Assembly (NCBI GenBank): GCA_002332905.1
Contig: DDAM01000023.1
Location: 1 to 64,000, forward strand
DNA from: Firmicutes bacterium UBA2058
Lineage (GTDB): Bacteria > Bacillota > Clostridia > Tissierellales > Sedimentibacteraceae
Direction of reading: 5' to 3'
Length of the DNA stretch: 64,000 bases
Shown here: one piece after another, positions 34,929 to 43,733 of the stretch
Numbering within the stretch: position 1 is the first letter of the stretch
Layout: every line of letters starts with the position of its first letter
Program-made: the position numbers and the translations under genes
Notes under the pieces: generated by a model
Database searches by the model: none
What the model was told of the DNA's origin: nothing
What the model saw: only the letters and a program-made list of their open reading frames with translations

Positions 34929-35456
34929 CTACCATTTTTCATTATGTATTTTATTATTTTTCAAATCGTCTAAATTAGTTGGCATAGGCTCTTCTGATTT
35001 ATAGCCTATAGATAATAAGCATAAAACTTCCATATCATCTGGTATAGATAGTAAATCACGTGCTAAATCAGTAGCTTTTATAGTTCCCTCGTCATCATTA
35101 TATCTATTTCTTAGCTGTACCCAACAGCATCCAAGTCCTAATTCTTCAGCCATTAAATATATATGAGTAGCTGCTATACTTCCATCCTCTATCCAAACAT
35201 CATTATCAATTGATTTTACTGTAACTACAATAGCTAGTGCTGCATCCTTAACCATAAAACCACCTTTATTTTTAACCTTAGATAGCTTTTCAAGGGTGTC
35301 TTTGTTTTCTATAATTATAAATTCCCAACCTTGCTTATTCTTTGATGTAGGTGATAGTAAAGCTGCTTGTTTAAGTGCTTCTACCTTTTCATTTTCAATT
35401 TTTTTATCAGTATATTTACGTATACTTCTTCTTTGCTTCATCAAATCTAATAACAT
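34929..35456 (-). CDS. nitroreductase-family flavoprotein
   Basis: This 175-aa flavin-dependent reductase shows MKQRRSIRKYTDKKIE at the N-terminus (FMN phosphate contacts), LSPTSKNKQGWEFIII near residue 35, and GLGCCWVQLRNR near 107. Length is typical of small NAD(P)H:FMN reductases. The natural substrate cannot be told. It is transcribed divergently from the two-component system, with its own promoter TTGACT-18-TATAAT on the minus strand (35536-35507). Confidence 0.88.
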   Translation of the reverse strand: MLLDLMKQRRSIRKYTDKKIENEKVEALKQAALLSPTSKNKQGWEFIIIENKDTLEKLSKVKNKGGFMVKDAALAIVVTVKSIDNDVWIEDGSIAATHIYLMAEELGLGCCWVQLRNRYNDDEGTIKATDLARDLLSIPDDMEVLCLLSIGYKSEEPMPTNLDDLKNNKIHNEKW

Positions 35457-35506
35457 AATTACCGCTCCTTTATATAAACAATATTTTTCAAAATTGTTAT
35501 AATATA

Positions 35507-35621
35507 ATTATAAGTTAGTCTTATTCTATAAGTCAAGAAATCTAATAAGATGATTATGTATCATATTAGATATGTACAAATTACAAAATCTTTGTCAATA
35601 TATGTTTGTTTGTGTTATAAT
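35507..35621. promoter_or_regulatory. divergent promoters around a palindrome
   Basis: On the minus strand, TTGACT (35536-35531) and TATAAT (35512-35507) serve the nitroreductase. On the plus strand, TTGTCA (35592-35597) and TATAAT (35616-35621) serve the response regulator. Between them TCTAATA (35541-35547) and TATTAGA (35564-35570) form an inverted repeat. Confidence 0.6.
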
Positions 35622-35669
35622 TAAACAGAAAATCTTAATGAAACTGTAAATAAATAGATGGGGGTTAAG

Positions 35670-36398
35670 ATGTTTAATTTTGTTATTATTGATGATGATA
35701 AAGAAATTAGAGAAATAATTGAATCTATAATAAATCAATCATTTGATGCAGTTTTAGAATATGCAATTAAAAGCTATGATAGATTTACTGAATTTAAAAA
35801 ATGTGAAAGTATTAAAAATCAGAAAAATATCTTTGTATTAGACATTGAACTTAATGATGAGTATGACGGAATTGAAATAGCAAGTATAATAAGAAAAGAA
35901 AAATGTCAAAACCATGAAATTATTTTTTTAACAGGTTTTGTTGATTATGCTTTTAATGTTTTGAATTATAAGATAAATCCTGTAGCATTTATAAAAAAAG
36001 ATAATAATTTTAAAGAGTTACTTCAAAAAGCACTTAGGGAAGCTGTAGACAAAATTAATCTTGCCTCTGAAGGAAAAAAGATTACAGTAAAAATGGGAAC
36101 TATAGATATTGAGTTGAAGGAAAATGACATAATATACGCTATGAAAAACAAAGGTGCAAAGAGCTTAAATATAGTTACTGAGTTATGTAGTGTAGAGACA
36201 ATTGAAACGATAGAAAGCTTTTTAAGTAGAATAGGAGAAGAATTTTTTAAAATAGATAGATCCACTATTGTTAATTATAAAAATATACAGTCAATTGATG
36301 TAAAAAAACGTACTATAACTATGAACAATCATGAAGTTTTTTATGTTGATTCTAAAACTATCAAGAGGGTGATGGAATTTGGAAATTCATATAGTTAA
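35670..36398 (+). CDS. LytTR-family response regulator (AgrA/ComE type)
   Basis: This protein of about 242 aa has a receiver domain (1-125) with the acidic cluster IIDDD and phosphoacceptor Asp in VLDIE near residue 58. A LytTR DNA-binding domain (about 140-240) includes the end VDSKTIKRVMEFG. LytTR regulators bind pairs of direct repeats. The frame opens at 35658, but the GGGGG tract suits ATG 35670. It overlaps the kinase gene by 20 bp. Its position between two transporter cassettes makes them likely targets. Confidence 0.88.
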   Translation: MFNFVIIDDDKEIREIIESIINQSFDAVLEYAIKSYDRFTEFKKCESIKNQKNIFVLDIELNDEYDGIEIASIIRKEKCQNHEIIFLTGFVDYAFNVLNYKINPVAFIKKDNNFKELLQKALREAVDKINLASEGKKITVKMGTIDIELKENDIIYAMKNKGAKSLNIVTELCSVETIETIESFLSRIGEEFFKIDRSTIVNYKNIQSIDVKKRTITMNNHEVFYVDSKTIKRVMEFGNSYS

Positions 36399-37698
36399 TG
36401 TATTTATAAGTATACTCTATGTTTCGCTTATTGCTTATGTCATAATTAAAACAAATGAAATAGATAAGTATGTAAATATAAAAAACTTTATTTTATCGAT
36501 TATACCTTCTCTTATTTTAATGGTTATCGTTAGCTATTCAAATATTGTTATTATAAAAATGCTAGGAATATTTCTAATTACATATTATATATGCGGTATA
36601 TATAGGATTAAGCCTTTAAAAGGAGTGATGTACGCTACAATATTTTTATCCTTTTATTTTATAAGCGAACTAATAACACATATTATATTTATTAAAGCCT
36701 TTGGTATAAACATATCTGATATTGGCAGTAGCGGCTTAATATATTGTCTTTATAGTCTTATGTCATTTGTATTGACATCTATTATGATAAATTTAGATAA
36801 ATCGCAATCAATATATAATATATTTAATAAATCCTTAGATTTCAAAGCTAAAATGGCTTCACTTATAATACTTACTATTTTGTTATTTGTAATTTTAACA
36901 AACTTAATAGTTATAAATAAAATTGAAGACAGCTTATTTATATATATAATGTCTATAGGAAGCTTCATAGCTTCAATGTTATTATGCATGGCGTTATTTT
37001 ATTTTATAAACATAATTATAGATACTACTAACACACTAGACTTGACTAAGCAGTACAATAATAAACTAGAGCTTTACAATAAAACCATGCAGGAGTTAAT
37101 TGATGCTCAAAGAAGAACAGTGCATGAATTTAATAATAAAATGACTGTGTTAAATGGCTATATAAAAGATAGAAGATATGAAGATGCAGAGGTTTTTATA
37201 TCAAAATCATTAAGAGAAACCAAAAATTTGGACAATACCTTATTTAAAAATATAAAAAACAGTGGTTTGAAGTCACTTCTACTATTTAAGTATGCAGAAA
37301 TAAAAGACAAAAATATTGGCTTTGAATTAATGGTAAATAAAAGGATAGAAAGTCTGATAATTGATTCAGACGATTTATGTAAGATATTAGGAATATTTTT
37401 AGACAATGCCATAGAAGCAGCAGCAAATTCTGAAAAGCCTTTTATATCAGTAGGCATAGTCAAAATTGAAGAGTCTCTCAGTATAACAATTATGAATAGT
37501 ATAGCAAATGATCATCTAGATATGGAAAGAAATTTCCAAGAAAAAATATTTCAAGTTGGGTATTCTAAAAAAGGCTACAATAGAGGTTTTGGGCTTTCTA
37601 TAGCAAAGGATTTAATAGATAGATATAAAGAGTTAAACTGTGTGACTGAAATTATAGATGGTTTTTTTATACAGGATTTGATTGTGACAAGGACATGA
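36379..37698 (+). CDS. sensor histidine kinase, AgrC-like GHKL type
   Basis: This 439-aa protein has six to seven N-terminal helices (to about 215), a dimerisation region with the phosphoacceptor block RRTVHEFNNKMTVLNGYI near 245, and a GHKL ATPase domain with LGIFLDNAIEAAAN (N box) and GFGLSIAKDLIDRY (G box). A TTG start follows GAGGGTG. AgrC kinases usually sense peptides, but no agrB or agrD lies nearby, so the signal is unknown. It forms a unit with the overlapping LytTR regulator. Confidence 0.88.
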   Translation: MEIHIVNVFISILYVSLIAYVIIKTNEIDKYVNIKNFILSIIPSLILMVIVSYSNIVIIKMLGIFLITYYICGIYRIKPLKGVMYATIFLSFYFISELITHIIFIKAFGINISDIGSSGLIYCLYSLMSFVLTSIMINLDKSQSIYNIFNKSLDFKAKMASLIILTILLFVILTNLIVINKIEDSLFIYIMSIGSFIASMLLCMALFYFINIIIDTTNTLDLTKQYNNKLELYNKTMQELIDAQRRTVHEFNNKMTVLNGYIKDRRYEDAEVFISKSLRETKNLDNTLFKNIKNSGLKSLLLFKYAEIKDKNIGFELMVNKRIESLIIDSDDLCKILGIFLDNAIEAAANSEKPFISVGIVKIEESLSITIMNSIANDHLDMERNFQEKIFQVGYSKKGYNRGFGLSIAKDLIDRYKELNCVTEIIDGFFIQDLIVTRT

Positions 37699-37720
37699 TA
37701 TATATTCATGTCCTTTTTTT
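37691..37720 (+). terminator. terminator of the two-component operon
   Basis: GGACATGA (37691-37698, including the stop codon) pairs with TCATGTCC (37706-37713), followed by seven T. Confidence 0.8.
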
Positions 37721-37804
37721 AGCTTTCATGGACATTTGAACACAAGAGGAAAATAATAGTATATAATTAGTGTTAATATAAAATTTATGTAGGGAGTTAT
37801 TAAT

Positions 37805-39169
37805 ATGAAAAAGAAATTTATAGCTATTATTTTAATTATAATGATGATTCTATTATCATCATGCGGTAAAGCAAACGACGATAATGCCAAAATTCAAATA
37901 TGGTATTATGATTTTAATGGTGCAGGATATTATTCAGAAGCTGTTTATGGAATTATATCAAAAGCTAAAATGTTTTGTGATACAAACAACATTCCCTTAG
38001 AAGTAGTTGGATATAATGAAAATACTATATCACACGAGGACTATGTATTAAAAAGAAATGCAGCAGCTGCAACTGGTAATATGATTACTATTGATGATGC
38101 TAGATTTATGCATGATATAGCTAAGCAACATGCAGATTATACAAAACTTGATAATTATAATAATCTGCTAAGTGCATATAAGGATAGATTTTGTATTCCT
38201 TTAGGTGTAGGGTACAGGGCTGTCTATATAGAAAACGAGGCAATAAATTATTATGATATAGATACAGAAGAACCTCTTATAACATATAGTGATTATCTGG
38301 AAATCAAACAAAATATGAAAGAAAAAGGTGCTAAGTTTGAGCTTAATATTACAGAATACTATGAGCTATTAGATTATTACCTTGATATGAATGGATTATT
38401 ATTTATTGATGAAGAAAGTGAAATTTTAAAAGATAATAATAAATTTAAAGAGTTGTTAAAAAAATCTATATTAGAAGTATGTAATGACATTATATTATAT
38501 AATAATAGCAAGTTAGAGATTAATGATGAAGATCAAAAAGAATCAAATGGGAATTTTCATATATATGATGAAAATAGTGAGATAACTCTTAGCGGAGACA
38601 TTATGTCAGCTTATAGTCTTTTGGAACATGGTTTATTTGGAGGATTTAGAGAAGATATCTTTAAAAAGACTTTTGTTATAGATCCTGAACCAATATTTTA
38701 TTCGCCATGCTTTTATATGTATAAAAAGATAACAAATGATAAAATTTATGACTTAGCAAATTATCTAGTTAGTGAATCAACTTATCTGATGGTAACAACA
38801 AATAAACCATTTTATTCACCAGTATTCAATATGGATAAAACAAGAGAAGTATTAAGTTTGGATGATAATTGGGAATATAAAGGTATATTTAAAATGAATG
38901 CAGATAGAGGGCAAGAGGTAGATAAAAGAGTAGTAAAGCTTATAAATAGTGTATATGAAATGCTAGTTAAAAACGATAATAAATCAGTGCAAATTGCAAA
39001 TTCCTATTTTTATAATAAAAACTATAGCAATGAAATAAAAGATTTTGTAAGTAATACTGTTTACAATATAGCTTCAGAAAAATTCAATTACAAAAATGAA
39101 GAAATAAATAATATGATTGATAATAAAATAGACGAATTTATAACTAATTTTAATGTGCATTACAATTAG
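37805..39169 (+). CDS. extracellular solute-binding lipoprotein, cassette 2
   Basis: This 454-aa protein is a paralogue of the protein at 27920, with lipobox LLSSC (Cys20). It shares the block IQIWYYDFNGAGYYSEAV and YKDRFCIPLGVGYRAVYIEN. It is clearly diverged along the middle and C-terminal parts, so ligand preference may differ between the cassettes. The upstream region has GACATTTGAAC, resembling AACATTTAAAC before cassette 1, a possible shared regulator site. Unlike cassette 1, 130 bp with a small ORF separate it from the ATPase gene. Confidence 0.75.
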   Translation: MKKKFIAIILIIMMILLSSCGKANDDNAKIQIWYYDFNGAGYYSEAVYGIISKAKMFCDTNNIPLEVVGYNENTISHEDYVLKRNAAAATGNMITIDDARFMHDIAKQHADYTKLDNYNNLLSAYKDRFCIPLGVGYRAVYIENEAINYYDIDTEEPLITYSDYLEIKQNMKEKGAKFELNITEYYELLDYYLDMNGLLFIDEESEILKDNNKFKELLKKSILEVCNDIILYNNSKLEINDEDQKESNGNFHIYDENSEITLSGDIMSAYSLLEHGLFGGFREDIFKKTFVIDPEPIFYSPCFYMYKKITNDKIYDLANYLVSESTYLMVTTNKPFYSPVFNMDKTREVLSLDDNWEYKGIFKMNADRGQEVDKRVVKLINSVYEMLVKNDNKSVQIANSYFYNKNYSNEIKDFVSNTVYNIASEKFNYKNEEINNMIDNKIDEFITNFNVHYN

Positions 39170-39200
39170 ATTCAGTATTTAACATATTAGGAGGATAAGT

Positions 39201-39257
39201 ATGGGAAAAAAATATATAGATGAGAAAAGCGAAATTATTAAGAATACAAATAACTAA
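39201..39257 (+). CDS. 18-codon small ORF with strong ribosome site
   Basis: The peptide MGKKYIDEKSEIIKNTNN is preceded by AGGAGG (39189-39194) and lies in an insert absent from cassette 1. Its stop overlaps a perfect hairpin, AATAACTAA (39249-39257) with TTAGTTATT (39270-39278). It has no membrane helix or known pheromone motif. It may be a leader peptide tuning translation of the downstream ATPase, a real micropeptide, or the scar of a lost gene. Confidence 0.4.
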   Translation: MGKKYIDEKSEIIKNTNN

Positions 39258-39300
39258 CCTTATTTATAATTAGTTATTATTAAAAAATGGAGATGATAAT

Positions 39301-40425
39301 ATGGCTGGTATATTACTAAAAAATGTAACAAAAATTTATCCTAATAAATTTAAAGCACTTGAAAATTTAGATTTAGAAATAAAGGATAAAGAATTTTTAG
39401 TGCTTGTGGGATCTTCTGGTTGTGGAAAATCAACAATCTTAAGAATAATTGCTGGACTTGAGGGTGTAGCAGATGGAACTGTTAATATAGGTAATAAGGT
39501 TGTTAATGATGTTTCTCCTAAGGATAGAAATATAGCTATGGTTTTTCAAGATTATGCTTTATATCCTCATATGAATGTATATGAAAATATGGCATTTTCC
39601 TTGAAGCTAAAAAAAGTTAAGAAAGATGAAATAAAGGAAAAAATTTTAGCTGTAGCTAAAAAGCTTGAAATTGAAGAGTGCCTATATAAGAAGCCTGCAA
39701 CATTATCTGGAGGACAAAAGCAAAGAGTTGCACTTGGTCGAGCTATAATAAGAGATCCAGAGGTGTTTTTATTTGATGAGCCTTTATCTAATATAGATGC
39801 AAAACTTAGAACTCAAATGAGAATTGAGCTAATAAGACTACATAGGCAATTAAAAACGACTTTTGTCTATGTTACGCATGACCAAACAGAGGCTATGACT
39901 ATGGGTGAACGAATTGTAGTTATGAAAGACGGTAAAATTCAGCAGATAGACACGCCAGAAAATTTATATAATAATCCTGATAATATTTTTACTGCTGGTT
40001 TTATTGGACTGCCTCAGATGAATTTTATTAGTGGAAGGTTGAAAAATGAAAATGATGCGAGAATGCTTATAGAGCTTGATTGTGTAGCTGATAAAAGCTA
40101 TGAGCTTAAAAATACCTATGATTTTTATGATAACAGGCAAATTACAGTAGGTATTAGACCAGAAAAATTATTTATAAAGAGAAGCAATGAAAGCTTTGAT
40201 GATGTCATTATATTTGAAAACTGTGAGGTTGAAGCAGTTGAAATGCTTGGAGCAGAGCAACTTGTATATTTTAATTTCAATGGTGCTAAGCTTATATCAA
40301 AAGTGTTTGATGATATTAAAATAGCTAAAAATGATAGACTGTCTTTATTTTGTATAACAAATGATATTCATATATTTGATACAGTTACAGAAAGGAAGCT
40401 TGATGTATGGAAAAGACAAGGTTGA
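39301..40425 (+). CDS. MsmX/UgpC-type ABC transporter ATPase, cassette 2
   Basis: This 374-aa protein has Walker A GSSGCGKST, LSGGQ and VFLFDEP in the same places as the cassette 1 ATPase and a TOBE-type tail. Long stretches such as NIAMVFQDYALYPHMNVYEN are identical at protein level, though the DNA differs at many third positions, so the duplication is not recent. Similarity falls in the C-terminal domain after about residue 250. The two ATPases may be interchangeable between cassettes. It overlaps the next permease gene by 19 bp, as in cassette 1. Confidence 0.9.
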   Translation: MAGILLKNVTKIYPNKFKALENLDLEIKDKEFLVLVGSSGCGKSTILRIIAGLEGVADGTVNIGNKVVNDVSPKDRNIAMVFQDYALYPHMNVYENMAFSLKLKKVKKDEIKEKILAVAKKLEIEECLYKKPATLSGGQKQRVALGRAIIRDPEVFLFDEPLSNIDAKLRTQMRIELIRLHRQLKTTFVYVTHDQTEAMTMGERIVVMKDGKIQQIDTPENLYNNPDNIFTAGFIGLPQMNFISGRLKNENDARMLIELDCVADKSYELKNTYDFYDNRQITVGIRPEKLFIKRSNESFDDVIIFENCEVEAVEMLGAEQLVYFNFNGAKLISKVFDDIKIAKNDRLSLFCITNDIHIFDTVTERKLDVWKRQG

Positions 40426-41183
40426 CAAGATATGCACTTTTGAGCCTTATCGGGGTTGCAGTAATGTATATAATTCCTTTTGTTGTTGCACAGGGCAGCT
40501 TTGAATTAAGCCTGTTAGATCCTTCAACTGGAATATTCAGCAATCAAGGATTCACTGTTTCCTTTAAAAACACAATAGTATTCATGGTTATATTTGTTCC
40601 TATAGTAGTTATTTTAGGATTTTTATTAGCTTATGCAACTGAATATATGAAGCTTTCTTTTGTAGTTCAGGTCGCAATAATTTTACCTATAGCTATACCT
40701 ATATTATCTGTTGCAGGATTTTTTAGAGATTTAAGCTACAGCGTTTTTAGCAAAGTTTTTAACGGACTTTCTATTGTAGGGCTTATTTACATATGGAGCT
40801 GTCTTGGATTTACATATTTGATATTTTTAATATCCTTAAAAAATCGGAACAAATCTATTGAGGAGGCAGCATATTTAGACGGAGCTGGTACGTTTAGAAC
40901 TTTATTTAAAATTATTATACCTCTACATTCAGAGGCTCTAGTTTTATCAATAGTTATAAGTATATATAACTCTTTAAAAATATTTAAGCAAACATATGCT
41001 ATATTTGGTGAATATCCAAACTACGATATGTTTATGATGCAAAATTTTCTTTATTTAAAACTTAAAAAGTTAAGCTTGGAGGATTTGATTGTATCTGCAG
41101 ATATATTTTTAGTTTTTATATTTATAGTTTTAATGCTAATTTTGGCTCTTGGAATGTACCAAAAAAGAAAGCTTTTAAAGTGA
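40407..41183 (+). CDS. ABC permease, MalF/UgpA type, cassette 2
   Basis: This 258-aa, six-helix protein has EAA loop EEAAYLDGAGTFRTLFKIII. It is paralogous to 30465-31238, with the conserved stretch IYNSLKIFKQTYAIFGEYPN near the C-terminal half. Differences concentrate in the first outer loop and the loop near residues 90-110, where ligand contact or partner choice may lie. The partner permease starts 10 bp downstream. Confidence 0.85.
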   Translation: MEKTRLTRYALLSLIGVAVMYIIPFVVAQGSFELSLLDPSTGIFSNQGFTVSFKNTIVFMVIFVPIVVILGFLLAYATEYMKLSFVVQVAIILPIAIPILSVAGFFRDLSYSVFSKVFNGLSIVGLIYIWSCLGFTYLIFLISLKNRNKSIEEAAYLDGAGTFRTLFKIIIPLHSEALVLSIVISIYNSLKIFKQTYAIFGEYPNYDMFMMQNFLYLKLKKLSLEDLIVSADIFLVFIFIVLMLILALGMYQKRKLLK

Positions 41184-41193
41184 GGTAGTAGCT

Positions 41194-42018
41194 ATGAAAA
41201 AGAGTTTAATTAAAATTTTATCTGCCTTAATCGTAATTTTATTTTTAGTACCTATATTATACACACTTCTTCATTCATTTATGGATGAATATCAAATACA
41301 AAGCTATTCTACATCGTTTTTACCAAGGGTGTTTAGTATACATCAGTATTTGAAGATAACTCAGAGAATGGAGTTTTTTAAGCTGTACATAAATTCGATT
41401 GTAATATCTTTATGTGTAATAGTTGGGCAGCTTATAATATCTGTAGGTGCAGCCTATTTCTTTTCAAGAAGTAAAAGCAGGATAGCTAATGGAATATTTC
41501 TTATGTATGTATTTTTGATGCTTCTCCCTCTTCAAATAACATTAATACCAAATGTGTTTTTATACAACGGAATCGAAAGATATTTTGGAATTACAATATT
41601 TGATACGCGATTTGCTATAATTTTGCCAGGGATTTTCAGCACTATGGGAGTATTTTTTTTAAAGCAGTTTTTTTCAAGTATACCGGAAAATTTATACGAA
41701 ATAGCAAGAATTGACGGAGCATCTAATTTTCAGATATTAGTGAAGATTGTATTGCCTTATTCAAAAAATGCTATACTTGCTTTATGTGCATTAAACTTCA
41801 TTGAAAGCTGGAATATAATTGAGCAGGCACTTATTTTTGTTAATACGCCATCAAAGTATCCGGTATCAATATACTTAAATACCCTGTATGCAACCGACAG
41901 AAGTATTTTCTATGCAGGAAGTGTACTGTTTATATTCCCTGTTATTTATCTGATTATGAAGAGCAAGGAAAGAATTAAAAATATGATATCAAAGGAAAAG
42001 AGGAGGGAAATAAAATGA
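41194..42018 (+). CDS. ABC permease, MalG/UgpE type, cassette 2
   Basis: This 274-aa membrane protein contains LLPLQITLIPNVFLYNGIER and the EAA loop YEIARIDGASNFQILVKIVLP. After the first helix it has an additional segment (YQIQSYSTSFLPRVFSIHQ) typical of full-length MalG-type subunits and missing from the cassette 1 protein, which may thus have suffered a small deletion. Its stop overlaps the adaptor start by four bases. Confidence 0.87.
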   Translation: MKKSLIKILSALIVILFLVPILYTLLHSFMDEYQIQSYSTSFLPRVFSIHQYLKITQRMEFFKLYINSIVISLCVIVGQLIISVGAAYFFSRSKSRIANGIFLMYVFLMLLPLQITLIPNVFLYNGIERYFGITIFDTRFAIILPGIFSTMGVFFLKQFFSSIPENLYEIARIDGASNFQILVKIVLPYSKNAILALCALNFIESWNIIEQALIFVNTPSKYPVSIYLNTLYATDRSIFYAGSVLFIFPVIYLIMKSKERIKNMISKEKRREIK

Positions 42019-43733
42019 TGATGAGAATTTTTGATAAAATCTCTAAGATATTTTTTGCATTTATATGCTTTATTGTTATACTTGGTATGGTTTTTTTAAG
42101 TGTAAGAAATTATACTACACCAATAGTTAAATATACACCAGTTGTTCCTTCAGACAAAATAAAAACCACGTATTATTTTACTGGAACTGTAGTACCTAAA
42201 AATTCGAAAACAATAGAAGTAAAGGCTGCTCAAGATATGGATATATCAAATATCAGCATAAAATCAGATCAAATCGTTCCAAAGGATGAAAATCTGTTTA
42301 CCTTGGATATAAGCGGTTCTACATCTGATAAAACAGATGCACAAGATGCTTTTAACGATAAACTGTATGATGCTAATATTGAATTAAATAGAATGATTAA
42401 ATCCCTTGAAAAAAAGATAAACAAGGAAATAGATAATATTGAAAATGTAAACCCATATGATGGTATAACAGTTTATGCTACAGCAGATGGAAAGGTAAAA
42501 AACCTGTCTGTAGAGGAGGGTAAAAAGGTAAACAACAATATTATTTCAAATATTATTGATGATAGCATACTGAAAATTTCTTTTAAAATGACAGCTAACG
42601 AGTATCCTAATATAATTGTTGGTCAAAGGGTTTTAGTTACCTTTGCTGGATATGAGGGATATTATGAAGCTGAAGTTACAAGTATTAATCCTAATGCTGT
42701 ACCAGATAAAGACAAGGTATCATTTATATATAATGGAGTTATAGAAGCTAAAAATCCAGGACTTATTTCTACAGGAGTCAATGTAGGTGTTTCTACACAA
42801 AGAGATGGCCAACCAGTTGCTACCTTGTCAAATGCGGGAATTGTAGAATCTTATGCTGAGCAATCACCAGTAACTACGGAGGTTTATTCAAACTCCGATA
42901 TGGATGTTAATGCAACAAAGGTTTATGTCATTGAAGGAGAAACAGTAAAAAAGGGTCAAAAAATAGCTGTACTAGGCGGCGAGGATTTGGTAAGTTATCT
43001 TAATGCAAGTATTAAAAAGATAAAGGATAAGATAAAATTAATCTCTAATCTAAAAAAAGATATAGGTAATCTTTATGGAGATATTATCACCATCAATTCT
43101 GATAATAATTTTATTATGGATAATATTGGTAATTGCGCAATATCAGAGAAGATATATGTAGACTATATAACTGAAAATACAACAATTAGGAAAGGTGATG
43201 TTATATTAAAGTATCATACATACAACAATGATGCCTTATCAATAAAGGCAGTCGTTGATGCAAAAACCTATAAAAATCTTAAACAGATAGGTGATAAAAT
43301 ATATTATGGAGCTAATAAAGGAAATATGGATATAAAGGCTGCACTAGATGGAATTAAGGAATTTTCCAAGAGCTATGAGCTTTCATATAAATATCAAGAG
43401 GCTGATATAGGTAGGCTAAATCTAAGCGACAATGTAATTTTTAGCTTTACAGCAGAGGAAAAATGCGTAAATGTTATACCTAAGACTGCAATTGTACCCA
43501 TTGGCAGAATAGAAGTTGGATCAAATGGTTTTGTATACATTATTAATACAGAGGATTCTATACTAGGAAATATAGATGTTTTAGAGGAGAAAAAAGTAAC
43601 TATAACAGCCGTAGGCGATGAAACTGTATCAATTGAATTTGACAAAGATTTCTTTACAGGATATAGAGACATATTTATAGTAAATTATATTGATTCTACA
43701 CTTAAAGACGGAATGAGAGTGAAAACAAAATGA
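42015..43733 (+). CDS. HlyD/MacA-like membrane fusion (adaptor) protein, cassette 2
   Basis: This 572-aa protein has an N-terminal helix (about 10-30). Lipoyl-type halves DGITVYATADGKVKNLSVEE and VIEGETVKKGQKIAVLGGE lie at matching positions to the cassette 1 protein, and the end is NVIPKTAIVPIGRIEVGSNG with LKDGMRVKTK. Overall it is more diverged from its paralogue than the ATPases are from each other. A short coiled segment, SIKKIKDKIKLISNLKKDIG, follows the second half-motif. GGAGGG precedes three in-frame ATGs; the first is used here. Confidence 0.75.
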   Translation: MMMRIFDKISKIFFAFICFIVILGMVFLSVRNYTTPIVKYTPVVPSDKIKTTYYFTGTVVPKNSKTIEVKAAQDMDISNISIKSDQIVPKDENLFTLDISGSTSDKTDAQDAFNDKLYDANIELNRMIKSLEKKINKEIDNIENVNPYDGITVYATADGKVKNLSVEEGKKVNNNIISNIIDDSILKISFKMTANEYPNIIVGQRVLVTFAGYEGYYEAEVTSINPNAVPDKDKVSFIYNGVIEAKNPGLISTGVNVGVSTQRDGQPVATLSNAGIVESYAEQSPVTTEVYSNSDMDVNATKVYVIEGETVKKGQKIAVLGGEDLVSYLNASIKKIKDKIKLISNLKKDIGNLYGDIITINSDNNFIMDNIGNCAISEKIYVDYITENTTIRKGDVILKYHTYNNDALSIKAVVDAKTYKNLKQIGDKIYYGANKGNMDIKAALDGIKEFSKSYELSYKYQEADIGRLNLSDNVIFSFTAEEKCVNVIPKTAIVPIGRIEVGSNGFVYIINTEDSILGNIDVLEEKKVTITAVGDETVSIEFDKDFFTGYRDIFIVNYIDSTLKDGMRVKTK

